Positions 7,157-16,858 are shown, counted from the first letter of the stretch. The stretch: DNA of 64,000 bases from Marinobacter halotolerans (GCF_008795985.1 NZ_VMHP01000001.1:1302001-1366000), one strand, 5' to 3'. Made by a program: numbers and translations. Notes: generated by a model from the letters alone, not told the origin.

Positions 7157-9258
7157 GAATGCTGCTCCTCACAAACCGGGCAGGTGGCATTGCCCTTCCT
7201 GAGTGCCGCAATCTGCGACTCTACATTGATGGCCGGGGCATTTTCCCTCTGCCCAACCTCCGCCAGTGCGCCCTGCTCTGGCTTTTGGGGCCGGTCACTC
7301 TCGATAACCAGCGGCATAGCCGGCATCACCAAAGCTTGTCCACTTCCACTCCCCGGCGCCCCACCAGAATTGATCTTGATCCCCGGCCCAGACAGCGTCA
7401 CCCCACTCGGATCCAGCTTCAGCAGGCTGCCACCGGCAGAAATGGTCAACTCGGCACCTGCGTCCAGAACCACTTTGGCGCCGGCTTTGTGGTGCACTTC
7501 GGTGCCGACTTCACTCAAGGTGCCCTGGCCGGATTTCTGTTGAAAGGTGCCGCCTATGTTCTGGCTGTAATCGCCGCCGATGGACTCCCGTTTCTCGCCA
7601 TCCACGGTGCTGTGCTGGTTGCCTTTGATATGGCTGAAGTCGTTGTTCTCTGTGGTGCGGTGGCTGTCGTTCCTGATAACTTCGGTGCGGTTGTTTTCCG
7701 TCAGCAGGTCCAGGTCTTTCTGGGCATGGATATAGATCTGTTCCTTGTCCGCCTCGTCCTCAAACCGCAGTTCGTTACTGCCCTCGCCCTTGTGGGTCTG
7801 GGTTTTGAGGGTGGTGCGGGTTTTGTGTTCCGGCAGCGCATAAGGCGGCGTGTTGGTGGCGTGGTAGGTTCTGCCCGTGATGATCGGCTGATCGGGATCG
7901 CCGTCCAGGAAAGACACGATGACTTCGTGGCCGATTCTGGGCAGAGCCATAAAGCCATACTGGCCGCCGGCCCAGCCCTGGCTGACTCTGAGCAAGGCGC
8001 TGCTGTGTTCATCGTTCTTTTCGCTCTCTACCTTGTTTTGCCGCAGGCGCCGATCCCACGGAAACCGGACTTTGACTCGGCCGTGTTCGTCGCAGTGAAT
8101 CTCTTCCCCTTCCGGACCGGTGACGATGGCGATCTGGGGGCCGTCCATGATGGGACGGTTAATGGTGTTTGGGTTTGGCCGCCAGGTTCTGTCGGCCGGA
8201 ATGGCCTGGAAGTCGTTGTGGTAAGTGGTGGGGCCGCTACCGCCCTCTTCTTCCAGGGCCTGGGGCTGTTGGCCCGTGTGGGTGACACGGGTGAACAGCC
8301 ATTCCCTGTTGAGAGTCTGGTTGTCGTGTTCGGTCAGTTCGGTTTTGGCGCCGACGGTGAAGTCCGGGCGGTTGCTTTTGCCGGTGGCGGTGCTCGCGTC
8401 GTTTCTTAGTCCGTCCAGTCTCGATTCGGTAAAGGGCTGGCCGCTGGCGTCGGCTTTGAAGCGGCCGGGGTAGTCGTAGTGCTGGTAGTCTTCCCGCTGG
8501 CTATCCAGTTTATCGGCCTGGTGTTCGTGCATCAGGGCGTAGGCGGGGTTTTTGAAGGTGTAGTCCTTCATGGCTACCGAAGCTGCGCGGACTCGTTCCT
8601 GATAGCTGAAACGGAAGATCGCTGGTTGTCTGGTGCTGCCGCCGGCTTTGGCGTTGTATTCGGAAGGCGCCAGTTTGGGGGCGTCGCCGTGGTGGTCGGC
8701 GATGATCAACTGGGGCTGTTCTTCGCCATTTACATCGCCGTGGCTGTAGCGATAGTGCCAGCCCTCTTCGGCAGAGAGGCGTTCGATAAAGGATAAGTCG
8801 CTTTCCCGATGCTGAACGCAGTATTCCCGCTCGATGGGGGGGCGTTTCAGGTCGAAGGTGGTGTCGATGATGCCCCGCTCTTCCAGCAGGGTGCGCACGA
8901 TGGCATCGGTCGCCTGGGTCTGGAAGATACGGCTGTTGTGCATCAGGCCCAGGCGCCACAAGGGCGGCTGGATGATGACTTCGTAGCGGGTGCGGCGGTG
9001 GCCGCTGTCGCCCCGGGCGAATTCGTTGATCACGCCGGTGAAGCGGCGAAGGGGCTCGCCGTTCTGCCACACCACCAGGTCGACCGGTTGTTCCAGCACG
9101 TCCGAGGCTGAAACGTCCGAGAAGGTGCTGGCCAGGTCCAGCCGGCCATGGAACAGGCTCGACAGGCTTTCGGTCAGCTCGAAGCCGACAACGGTGAAAA
9201 AATCCCGGGGGAGTCCGCCAATGGTGGCGGTGAACTGCAGTCCACTTGCCTGGGGCAT
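7153..9258 (-). CDS. vgrG: T6SS spike protein VgrG (TssI)
   Basis: A 701-residue VgrG. Its N-terminal gp27-like part begins ASGLQFTATIGGLPRDFF. The gp5-like OB domain is recognisable from GEEIHCDEHGRVKVRFPWD and GGQYGFMALPRIGHEV, and a beta-helical repeat region follows. No enzymatic C-terminal extension is present, so it should act by carrying separate cargo. The tail ends in CPVCEEQHS, a CxxC pair that may bind metal or help recruit the chaperone. I chose ATG 9258 because AAGGA lies about 9 bases upstream. It is separated from tssM by a strong hairpin and leads the effector module. Confidence 0.95.
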   Translation of the reverse strand: MPQASGLQFTATIGGLPRDFFTVVGFELTESLSSLFHGRLDLASTFSDVSASDVLEQPVDLVVWQNGEPLRRFTGVINEFARGDSGHRRTRYEVIIQPPLWRLGLMHNSRIFQTQATDAIVRTLLEERGIIDTTFDLKRPPIEREYCVQHRESDLSFIERLSAEEGWHYRYSHGDVNGEEQPQLIIADHHGDAPKLAPSEYNAKAGGSTRQPAIFRFSYQERVRAASVAMKDYTFKNPAYALMHEHQADKLDSQREDYQHYDYPGRFKADASGQPFTESRLDGLRNDASTATGKSNRPDFTVGAKTELTEHDNQTLNREWLFTRVTHTGQQPQALEEEGGSGPTTYHNDFQAIPADRTWRPNPNTINRPIMDGPQIAIVTGPEGEEIHCDEHGRVKVRFPWDRRLRQNKVESEKNDEHSSALLRVSQGWAGGQYGFMALPRIGHEVIVSFLDGDPDQPIITGRTYHATNTPPYALPEHKTRTTLKTQTHKGEGSNELRFEDEADKEQIYIHAQKDLDLLTENNRTEVIRNDSHRTTENNDFSHIKGNQHSTVDGEKRESIGGDYSQNIGGTFQQKSGQGTLSEVGTEVHHKAGAKVVLDAGAELTISAGGSLLKLDPSGVTLSGPGIKINSGGAPGSGSGQALVMPAMPLVIESDRPQKPEQGALAEVGQRENAPAINVESQIAALRKGNATCPVCEEQHS

Positions 9259-9307
9259 GTCTTCGGTCCTTGAAGAGTCCTTGGTAAAAAGGAAGCTGGA
9301 ATCTGAA

Positions 9308-9341
9308 GGTCGGCGAAGCAACGTCCTGTTGTTCGCCGACC
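9308..9341 (-). terminator. Strong hairpin between tssM and vgrG
   Basis: Arms GGTCGGCGAA and TTCGCCGACC pair perfectly, and the stem continues with CAAC/GTTG across a bulged C, giving about 14 pairs. No T-run follows directly; TTTTT appears about 20 bases later on the minus strand. It may be a weak terminator, an RNase end-point or a stabilising 3' structure, and it separates the structural genes from the effector module. Confidence 0.5.
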
Positions 9342-9351
9342 GGGCAGTAGT

Positions 9352-12300
9352 TTAATACAGACTGCGTGGTATCTGATACCCCGCCAATAGCTCCTGTGTG
9401 AACGGGTTGGTGTTACTGCCCGCATGTAGCCGGTACCGCATTTCACCGTCATCCAGTGCGAACCTCACATCCACGGCACTGCTGCTGACACCGGTAATGT
9501 CGGCCTCATCCAGCAGGCGGAACAGGGCCCAGGGGCCGTTCTCAGAAATGCTTCTAGGAGAGCGGTTCACTTCCGTTGGCACCAGGGTGATACGGCTTTC
9601 CACCGAATCCCGCAGGGTATTCGGCCACACCAGCGGAATGCTCTGACGCGGTCCGTGGCTGAATTCCACGAGCTGGCCATCCACGTTCATCACGCTGCGG
9701 CGCTTATTGGAGGACAGATGGAGAGGCTCCAGGGCAAATTCCACATCCAGTGAGCCGCTGCGGGTAAAGAAGGCCCGCCGGATCTCTTCCGCCTTTTCCA
9801 GGGAGCGCACCACATCCCGGCGGACCAGACTCGCACGCTGGGTCCCTGCAATATGTTCCGGATGATCTTCCAGGAAAAGCTTCAGGTTGTCGGTATAGAA
9901 GCGGTCGAGCAGGCCGTCGGGTGCAAAGAACCTTTCAAAATCCTGCAGCGCCGCGTCCCGGCCCGCACCCTGGTTGAACGGATAATGACGGGCAAGACTC
10001 TGCTGGAACGGCTGATAGACTTCCTGGTACCACTGACGCTCCAGTTGGGCCACGGCCTGATCCAGCACCACGCGCCAGCTTTGTGCGGCGAGTTTTTCAA
10101 GCATGCGGTCCAGGGGCGCAGGCTGATTGGCCGCTACCCGTTGCAGGGTGAAAATCGGGTCCGCGCCCTGCAGACCCATACGGGCCCTGGCGGCAGACAG
10201 CGCCGCCTTGCCCCTATCCGGCGATTCCTGAATGTTGCGCATGTAGATGTGCAGGCTTTCCACCACTTCCATCACCTGATCCAGGCCACTGGGCTGGTCG
10301 CCCTTCCGGGTCAGCAGTTCATTAAGTTCGGTAAACTGCCGCTCGATGTTCTGAACCATCTGGAAGTGCGCGGATTGTTCAAGCACCTTTCTGGCTGCGT
10401 CGGCTGTTTCGGAACCGCCCGGAATCAGCCGGGTATTGGCCGTGACATTGGCCAGCATCTGCCTCATTGGCTCGTGCCCGCTGGTAAGGCTTTCCAGTAC
10501 CCGTACACCGTGGTTGATATCGCTGAATTCCCGGATATCCAGTCGGCTGAGAGCCTCGCGCCAGCGAGCCGCGTACTTTTCCGCGTAGATCAGTTGCAGT
10601 TCTGTGCGAAGACGGGCCTCGTCGGTTTCACTGAAATTCACATCATTGCGTCGGCCAAGCACCCAGGCGTCGATCAACGCCAGTTCGGTGACAGAATCCG
10701 ACTTTCTCAGGAACCAGGAATCCATCCCCTCCCGCGTCAGCAGGGATGGGATCCGGATGGGATCTTCCGTCGCCGCAAGCTCGTCGCCAAGCGGCTCGCC
10801 GTGTTCGTCCAGCCGCACAAACACCGTGCTGAAAGCCGGCCCGGATTCACGGGCAAGGTCCAGGGGCGAGCGGAAATTCTGGGCGGCCTCAACTTCCAGG
10901 TCGCGATAGACACGCTCCGGCGTGGCAATGCTGCCCAGCTCCTGCTGGGCCCACTGAACGCTACTGCGGAACGGGGCAAGTGCCATCTCCGCAGTAGCGT
11001 CGCCGTTCTGCGCCCGGGCATTCAGATCCGTATGGGCCAGGGCATAGTCCAGATGGCTGACCAGCCGCTGCTGAACATTCCGCTGGGCCGGAAACGCTTG
11101 CTGCCAGTAGTCACGCATATAGCGGCGAACAATATCCGCCCGGCGCCCGCTGGCATCGTAGAGCATACGAAGCACCCGCAGATGATCCAGACGTTCAGAG
11201 CTCAGATCCGGCGCATCGCCCATTTCTTCCATCACACCCAGCATCAGCGCGGGAACAAACTGGTAGGCCAGAATATCCAGATAGGATTTCTCCACCTCCG
11301 GGCCCACTTTATGGCCCTGATAAAGCCCCATATCGGCAATTACCGCAGGTTCGCTGCGATAGTCACCGAATGCCAGGGTCGCCTCCCGGAGCTGGTCCAG
11401 TGGTTCAAGAAGGCTGCGCCCGGTGGTATCCGGCTCATACCCGGCCGGGCGCCAGTTCCGGATGAAACTTTCCACGCCGTTTTCCACCGCCATGGCGGCA
11501 TCGGCATTCTGGATAAAGTAGTGCTGCCAGCCCGCAGTCATGCCGATACCGGAGGCAATGGCCACCACTGCTGCCACCGCGAAACCACGACGGCGGCGGG
11601 CGGTCACCCGGTGGTTGTCCCCTGCCAGGCCCGCTTCCCGGTAGATCACTTTCGGGAATAGGGATTCGGTGAACAGGCTGACGGACTGCCCGCCGCGCTG
11701 GGCCGGCTGGATCGGCTCGGCCAGGCCATAACTGTCAGCGGCGGCAGACACAAACGCATCCTCCGGAACTCCTTCCTGTAACACAGAGGTGAAGTAGGCG
11801 CCCCGTACCAGAGCCGGTGTGGAGAAGGCGTCAGCGGACAGCAGGTCCGCCAGGAATCTTTCCAGCGCGGGCTTCAGGCCAGCCATCTGGCGGGTAAAGG
11901 AATAGGCCGCCGCGCGCTCTTCGGAATCACGCGTGGCCGCCAGCACATCCGGAAGCCGATCATTCAGACGCTCCACCATGGCGGTAAAGCTCTGCTCGAA
12001 TTCCACCAGCCAGTCGTCGGGGTCCTGCTGACCTTCCATCCGGAAGGTGCAGCCAAGCGGCAACTGCTTCTCTGCCTTACTGAGGGTTTTGGCAAATGGC
12101 GCAAAGCCGTACATCAGGTCCAGCTTGGTAAAGGTGATGTACACCGGCAAGCGCGACCCCAGCTGCTCCATCAGCTCCCGCAGACGGGTGCGAAGCAGAA
12201 TGGCCTGGGCCTGGCGCTGGGCGCCGTTACCCTTGCAGAATCGGGCAAGGTCCACGGTCAGCACGACGCCATTCAGCGGGCGCTGAGGCCGGTTCTGTTC

Positions 12301-12939
12301 CAGCCAGGACAGAAAATGATTCCACAGGCGCTGCTGGATCTCACTGCCGGCACTGCCCTGCCCGGCGTCCTGGCTCAGCAGTTCGCCGTCCGGGTCGATC
12401 AATACGCCGTTATCCCCAACCCACCACTCGAACCCGTAAGGATTGCGCTCGGTGCGGGCGTTGCGGGTGACGTTTGTAAGCGTGTAGGTCTGGCCGGAAC
12501 GCTGGATCAGGCTGCTTTTACCGGCGTCTTCCAGGCCCATCACCAGATACCAAGGCAGTTGATAGACCCCCTTGCGACCCGGCAGATTGCGTTTCAGCTC
12601 CGCCAGCCGCTTGTCCAGCATGCGCAGCTGACGGCGCTCCAGTGGCAGGATGGGATCTTCCTCTTCCCGCTTTTCTTCCACTTTCTCGGCATTGACCTTG
12701 CCGAGCCGCCTGGCCAGAACCACGCCCCAGACCATGGCCACCAGCAGCACCACACCGAGGGTAACCAGCGCCCGCATCTGCCAGGCGGCAAACGGGTATT
12801 CCCCACCGATTTCCAGCCGCGGGCCCAGCCACCAGGTGGCAACCAGCAAGGCAACCACCCCCATGACCAGAACGATAGGCGCGGCAGTGCGCAGATAGGG
12901 CAGAACCCGGCGTCCGATGAGTAAGGCGTGTCTCCACAT
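9352..12939 (-). CDS. tssM: T6SS membrane complex protein TssM (IcmF/VasK)
   Basis: This protein has about 1195 residues. It has two N-terminal membrane segments (about residues 14-37 and 54-78) and a cytoplasmic GTPase-like domain with an intact Walker A, GLEDAGKSS, near residue 135. A third membrane segment lies near 455-475, followed by a large periplasmic region that contacts TssJ. With TssJ and TssL it forms the trans-envelope channel. Two starts are possible: ATG 12939 has AGGA 9 bases upstream, while ATG 12948 directly abuts that AGGA, so I favour 12939. The gene follows tssA. Confidence 0.95.
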   Translation of the reverse strand: MWRHALLIGRRVLPYLRTAAPIVLVMGVVALLVATWWLGPRLEIGGEYPFAAWQMRALVTLGVVLLVAMVWGVVLARRLGKVNAEKVEEKREEEDPILPLERRQLRMLDKRLAELKRNLPGRKGVYQLPWYLVMGLEDAGKSSLIQRSGQTYTLTNVTRNARTERNPYGFEWWVGDNGVLIDPDGELLSQDAGQGSAGSEIQQRLWNHFLSWLEQNRPQRPLNGVVLTVDLARFCKGNGAQRQAQAILLRTRLRELMEQLGSRLPVYITFTKLDLMYGFAPFAKTLSKAEKQLPLGCTFRMEGQQDPDDWLVEFEQSFTAMVERLNDRLPDVLAATRDSEERAAAYSFTRQMAGLKPALERFLADLLSADAFSTPALVRGAYFTSVLQEGVPEDAFVSAAADSYGLAEPIQPAQRGGQSVSLFTESLFPKVIYREAGLAGDNHRVTARRRRGFAVAAVVAIASGIGMTAGWQHYFIQNADAAMAVENGVESFIRNWRPAGYEPDTTGRSLLEPLDQLREATLAFGDYRSEPAVIADMGLYQGHKVGPEVEKSYLDILAYQFVPALMLGVMEEMGDAPDLSSERLDHLRVLRMLYDASGRRADIVRRYMRDYWQQAFPAQRNVQQRLVSHLDYALAHTDLNARAQNGDATAEMALAPFRSSVQWAQQELGSIATPERVYRDLEVEAAQNFRSPLDLARESGPAFSTVFVRLDEHGEPLGDELAATEDPIRIPSLLTREGMDSWFLRKSDSVTELALIDAWVLGRRNDVNFSETDEARLRTELQLIYAEKYAARWREALSRLDIREFSDINHGVRVLESLTSGHEPMRQMLANVTANTRLIPGGSETADAARKVLEQSAHFQMVQNIERQFTELNELLTRKGDQPSGLDQVMEVVESLHIYMRNIQESPDRGKAALSAARARMGLQGADPIFTLQRVAANQPAPLDRMLEKLAAQSWRVVLDQAVAQLERQWYQEVYQPFQQSLARHYPFNQGAGRDAALQDFERFFAPDGLLDRFYTDNLKLFLEDHPEHIAGTQRASLVRRDVVRSLEKAEEIRRAFFTRSGSLDVEFALEPLHLSSNKRRSVMNVDGQLVEFSHGPRQSIPLVWPNTLRDSVESRITLVPTEVNRSPRSISENGPWALFRLLDEADITGVSSSAVDVRFALDDGEMRYRLHAGSNTNPFTQELLAGYQIPRSLY

Positions 12940-13010
12940 GGTGTCCATTCCTGTCAGGTAATTCGTGTCATTCTTCCGTGCCAGCCGGGGCAAACCCGCT
13001 GGACTGTGTT

Positions 13011-14450
13011 TTATGCAAGCCGGTCAAGACGGGCCATCAGCCCGGGTTCCCAATCCGCCAGGCTCAGGCCCTGCGTCTGATCCCTCAGATCCTGAACCTG
13101 CTGACGGGCCAGGCCCTTCATACCGCTGTCTTTCATCAACTGGCTGCTCATCAGGCGCCAGTAGAAACGGTCTCTCGGCTCCCTTGCGCCTTCCAGTCCT
13201 TCCTCGAGGATCTGCATGGCCGGTGCCAGGCCTTTCTGTTCCAGCGTGTCCCGGGCGTCTTCGTAGGCGCTTTCCCAGGCACTGGCCCCAACACCGGTCC
13301 CGCCTTTCGCCGGACCACTGTAGAGCCAGTCAGCGGCAGGTTTGGGCAGGAAAGGCGTACCATCGTTAAAGGTGGTATCAGCCAGTTCCGGCAGCCGATC
13401 CACGAAGGCCTTGGCCGCTTGCCGAATGCCTTCCGCGCACTCGTGATGGCCCAGCGAACCTGCGACCTGAGCACTGAGCCAGTGCCCTTCCAGCCAGAAA
13501 GGGCTGACCGACAGGCTCTGCTCAATCCGCTGCCAGAGCGCCTGGTCGGGCGACTTGCCCAATGCTTCGCGATAATCCGCTACCCGATCAGCACTGACCG
13601 CCGCCAGATCAGTTTTTACACCGTCACGGGTCGGCGGCACCGAGGTGATGCTGTGCCACAAGGCGTAGCGCCTTAGCCGGTAACCCAGTGGTTCCGAGGG
13701 CGTCAGTTCGGTGAGCAGGTCGGCGACTTTCAACAGGCTCTGGCGCATCGCCCTTTCATTGGACGAATCCAGCGTCAGCCCGCCGAGGGATGCCGTTCCC
13801 GCGCTGGCGGCCTGAGGTCGGCTATCCTCCTTCTGACTGCCTGTTGCCGGCGCGGCGTTCCCGGCCGGTTCCTGGGCCGTTTGCGAAGCCTCCGTCGGGG
13901 AGGGCAGTTTCTCTATGGCGCGACGCAGGCCGAGCAGGTCTTCATCGGGTAATTCTCGATCTCTGGCCTGCTCCTGCAGCTGGGCCAGCACGGTCAGGCA
14001 ATAGTCCCGGCCATCACCGACACCCGGATTGAAAGACACGGCATCGACTTCTTTCCGGGCACGCTGAAGCATCTGGGTGAACAGCATCCTGCGAGCACGT
14101 TTGCCTTGGGTCCCGGGATAGGGCCAGGCGTCTTCCCACCAGCTGCCCAGCACTTGCTGGAGCAGAAAGAGGGACAGCGCGAAGCGCTCGCCATCCCCGC
14201 CGCGCTGGAGACAGACCAGAAGAAACCCGAGCACTTTGATATCCTTACTGGTATCCGACAGCAAGCGTAGCGACTCGCTTTCCACCTTCGACCATTCCAC
14301 GCCGGTATGGGCCAGCGACCCCACCTTCATGATTTCGTTTTCCAGGTATTCCATGGTGGCGTCTTCCGCCAGGCTCTCACCGGCCGGATTGTCACCGGCA
14401 ATGACGGCGACCACCGGCTCCACATAGGGATGCTGCTCTACTGCCTGCAT
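13011..14450 (-). CDS. tssA: T6SS baseplate/cap protein TssA (VasJ-like)
   Basis: The 479-residue protein has the ImpA_N domain at its N-terminus, recognisable from NPAGESLAEDATMEYLENEI and the KDIKVLGFL and WWEDAWPYPG strings. After a Pro/Ala-rich linker (about residues 195-235) comes a helical VasL/VasJ-type C-terminal domain. TssA proteins recruit the baseplate and prime or cap tail polymerisation. The ATG at 14450 has TAGGAGA about 6 bases upstream and follows the tagO stop by 10 bases; an in-frame upstream start would overlap tagO. The position between tagO and tssM is the V. cholerae vas order. Confidence 0.92.
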   Translation of the reverse strand: MQAVEQHPYVEPVVAVIAGDNPAGESLAEDATMEYLENEIMKVGSLAHTGVEWSKVESESLRLLSDTSKDIKVLGFLLVCLQRGGDGERFALSLFLLQQVLGSWWEDAWPYPGTQGKRARRMLFTQMLQRARKEVDAVSFNPGVGDGRDYCLTVLAQLQEQARDRELPDEDLLGLRRAIEKLPSPTEASQTAQEPAGNAAPATGSQKEDSRPQAASAGTASLGGLTLDSSNERAMRQSLLKVADLLTELTPSEPLGYRLRRYALWHSITSVPPTRDGVKTDLAAVSADRVADYREALGKSPDQALWQRIEQSLSVSPFWLEGHWLSAQVAGSLGHHECAEGIRQAAKAFVDRLPELADTTFNDGTPFLPKPAADWLYSGPAKGGTGVGASAWESAYEDARDTLEQKGLAPAMQILEEGLEGAREPRDRFYWRLMSSQLMKDSGMKGLARQQVQDLRDQTQGLSLADWEPGLMARLDRLA

Positions 14451-14460
14451 GATCTGTCTC

Positions 14461-15117
14461 CTACCAGCCGCAGGCTTCGCGCAGCGGTCTGAGTGTTTTG
14501 CCAAAGTCGGTCAGGTCAAACATCAGCCCATCGATACGGCTACTGGAAGAAGCCACGGTGACATCGCTGGAACCGGACATGTCCAGAATGGTCCGGATAG
14601 CGGGCAGGCCCCGCCCGCCGCTGACCACGTAGCCGCCATCACGCACCCGCCAGACCTGCTGGCCTTGGCCAAAATCCATGGTCAGCCGTTCGTCCGAAAT
14701 CACCTCCGGCAGCATCAGCGACAGTTCTGTTATGTTGTTCTGGCACTGAATGGCCAGCAGTGGCCTGGGCGGCGCGGAGCCCAGGGCGCTCAGGGTCATC
14801 AGATGGCCGGAGATATGGCCGGTATCGCGGTAAATCGGGCCGTCCCCGGGCCGCCTGCGCTGCTCCTGGGCAAACGCCTGGCGCCAGTTCTCCGGCTGTT
14901 GCCCGGTCATGTCCTCAGGCAGGGTGAAGGAAATCGGTGTACCGAACACGTCATCGAAACAGGCCAGTCGATCCAGCCGCTTCACTTCACCGGTGCATTG
15001 CCGTGCAGCGGCCAGTTGCTGGCTGATTTCCGCCTGGCTGGGGCCGGCGATTGCAGCAGAAAGAAGGGCGACACCGGCCACCAGGCCTGGATAAAAACTT
15101 CGAATGATCCTGTTCAT
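14461..15117 (-). CDS. vasI: T6SS-associated periplasmic protein TagO/VasI
   Basis: This protein of 218 residues has a signal peptide (about residues 1-29, cleavage after PSQA). It then shows the VasI/TagO hallmark, CTGEVKRLDRLACFDDV, with two cysteines likely to form a disulfide. The C-terminal half is beta-rich and ends at Trp218 after a third Cys (REACGW). The family is linked with T6SS clusters of the vas type; its exact job is not established. The ATG at 15117 overlaps the vasH stop (ATGA), which excludes the longer upstream frame. Confidence 0.88.
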   Translation of the reverse strand: MNRIIRSFYPGLVAGVALLSAAIAGPSQAEISQQLAAARQCTGEVKRLDRLACFDDVFGTPISFTLPEDMTGQQPENWRQAFAQEQRRRPGDGPIYRDTGHISGHLMTLSALGSAPPRPLLAIQCQNNITELSLMLPEVISDERLTMDFGQGQQVWRVRDGGYVVSGGRGLPAIRTILDMSGSSDVTVASSSSRIDGLMFDLTDFGKTLRPLREACGW

Positions 15118-16697
15118 ACTTCTGTTACCTGATACTTCAGACATTTATGGGCCAGGGTGCGTTTAGGCAGGCCAAGGCTGTCCGCGGCCTGAGCCCGGTT
15201 GCCGTTGTACTGACGCAGACGCTCCCGGATGATGGCTGCTTCGTAGGCCTGGGAGGCGGCCCGCAGATCAAACACTTCTTCAGCCGGGGGCAGGCCAACC
15301 AGGCCGGCCCCCGACGGCTGCTCGCCAAAGCAGCTTTCCTGGATCGGAAAGAGTTCATCCAGCCGCAGCACTTCCGGCTGGATATCGTCGCCCACCGGCG
15401 TTTGCAGGCAGGCGAACTCGATGATGTTTCTGAGTTCACGGGCATTGCCGGGAAAGCCGTATCCGGCCAGCAGTTTCAGCGCGTGGCTGCTGATGCCCAT
15501 GGGCCCTGCGCCCTCGCGGGCGGTGTATTCACGGATAAAGTGATGGCAGAGCGGGGCCAGGTCATCCGGGCGTTCCCGCAGGGGCAGAACCCGCAGCGGG
15601 AACTGGCTGAGGCGGAAAAACAGATCCCGGCGGAAGCGGCCGTCTTCAATGCATTCGTGCAATGGCTGATGGGTGGCTGCCACCAGGCGAAAATCGGAAT
15701 GTTGCTCCTGCTGGGCGCCCAGCGGCCGGAACCGACGGCTTTCCAGCACCCGCAGCAGTTTCGACTGCAGCGCCATGGGCATATCGCCGATTTCATCCAG
15801 GAACAGGGTGCCGCCATTGGCCTGGGCCAGCAGGCCTTCTTTTGCCCGGTCGGCGCCGGAAAACGCGCCCTTGGTGTGGCCAAAGAGTTCACTTTCCAGC
15901 AGGGAATCGGGAATGGCCGCGCAGTTGACGACCACCATTGGCCCCGCCGCCCGGTCCGAAAACTGATGAATGCCCTGGGCCACCAGATCCTTGCCGCAGC
16001 CGGTTTCCCCCTGTACCAGCACGGAAAGCTGGCTGCCAGCGGCGCGGACAATCTGTGATCTCAGCTCGGTCATGGCCAGGGAGTTTCCCACCAGGGTTCC
16101 GGCGAGCTGCTCGCAGCGCTGGCGCATGGTCTGGGCGTCGTGCAACGTGTCCAGTGAGCGTTTGAGCAGGCGGCGCTGCCAGACCTGGTCACTGTTTCTG
16201 AGCTGGCTGACCCATTGATGAGACAGCAGGGTCAGCAGGCCACGGTATAGCGGTTGGGCGGTGATGCCTTCCCACTCCGGTTCTTCGTTGCAGAGCACGA
16301 GGATGCCGAGGGTTCGGCCATCTTCGCCTTTGATGGGTTCCAGCCAGAGGGAGCGGGGGCGGTTGCTGGCTTCGAACATGGCCTGGAAGCCGGGGTGGTC
16401 GAGCCGGTAGCAGGCGGCCCGGGACAACTCCCGGGCTTTGCCCTGCTGGATCAGGTGGGCGAAAGGGTGGCTGAAGTCGCCGCAGTCGAATTCGCCCTGC
16501 TCTGCTGAGTCGGCCAGGGCCGCGCAGTGAAGCATGCGACCGCTGAGGTCGAGTTCCAGTGACCAGCAGCGGGTCAGGCCGAAGGTGTTTTGCAGTTGCC
16601 GTGAGGCGACTTTTAGCAGTTGTGGCAGGCTGTCCTGCCGGAGCAGTTCAACCGCCAGGTCTATGCCGGTGTGCAACTCCGTCTGCATCCGTCCCAT
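15114..16697 (-). CDS. vasH: Sigma-54-dependent T6SS activator VasH
   Basis: The 527-residue protein is a bacterial enhancer-binding protein: a GAF-like N-terminal sensory region, a central AAA+ domain and a C-terminal Fis-type helix-turn-helix (residues about 488-525). Walker A GETGCGKD lies near residue 236 and the sigma-54 contact loop reads GAFSGA near 276, a tolerated variant of GAFTGA. In V. cholerae VasH drives hcp and vgrG operons. I chose ATG 16697 because AGGGA sits 8 bases upstream; the frame stays open further upstream only because it runs through a repeated hairpin element, which is not coding. Confidence 0.93.
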   Translation of the reverse strand: MGRMQTELHTGIDLAVELLRQDSLPQLLKVASRQLQNTFGLTRCWSLELDLSGRMLHCAALADSAEQGEFDCGDFSHPFAHLIQQGKARELSRAACYRLDHPGFQAMFEASNRPRSLWLEPIKGEDGRTLGILVLCNEEPEWEGITAQPLYRGLLTLLSHQWVSQLRNSDQVWQRRLLKRSLDTLHDAQTMRQRCEQLAGTLVGNSLAMTELRSQIVRAAGSQLSVLVQGETGCGKDLVAQGIHQFSDRAAGPMVVVNCAAIPDSLLESELFGHTKGAFSGADRAKEGLLAQANGGTLFLDEIGDMPMALQSKLLRVLESRRFRPLGAQQEQHSDFRLVAATHQPLHECIEDGRFRRDLFFRLSQFPLRVLPLRERPDDLAPLCHHFIREYTAREGAGPMGISSHALKLLAGYGFPGNARELRNIIEFACLQTPVGDDIQPEVLRLDELFPIQESCFGEQPSGAGLVGLPPAEEVFDLRAASQAYEAAIIRERLRQYNGNRAQAADSLGLPKRTLAHKCLKYQVTEV

Positions 16698-16731
16698 TCT
16701 TTTTGTCCCTTTTCCCTGATGCCTCTGGACC

Positions 16732-16843
16732 GCGGTCCATGCGGCTTTCTTTCCGGAAAATCGCTGTAAATACGTCCCTGTACGCTCGGGCTCCGCCATC
16801 CATGGCTCCGCACGTTTTCCGGAAAGAAAGCCGCACGGACCGC
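16732..16843. repeat. Hairpin repeat element, copy A (between clpV and vasH)
   Basis: Two 29-base arms (16732-16760 and 16815-16843) are inverted repeats with one mismatch. They enclose a 54-base core that reads, on the minus strand, GTGCGGAGCCATGGATGGC, GGAGCCCGAGCG, then TACAGGGACGTATTTACAGC. The core matches copy C at 49 of 54 positions, but the arms (GCGGCTTTCTTTCCGGAAAA and flanks) match no other copy. It begins 16 bases after the clpV stop and fills most of the gap before vasH. No T-run follows, so it is not a standard intrinsic terminator. Confidence 0.9.
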
Positions 16844-16858
16844 TACGTACAAGTTGGC

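Noticed and set aside
16697..16799. N-terminal extension of VasH starting MAEPERTGTYLQ
   Set aside because: This stretch is translation through hairpin element copy A. Similar peptides appear at every copy, and a ribosome site exists at ATG 16697.
16732..16843. Interpretation of the hairpin elements as ordinary intrinsic terminators
   Set aside because: The loops are 45-57 bases with conserved sequence, no T-run follows the stems, and rpoH already has its own separate terminator upstream of copy C.
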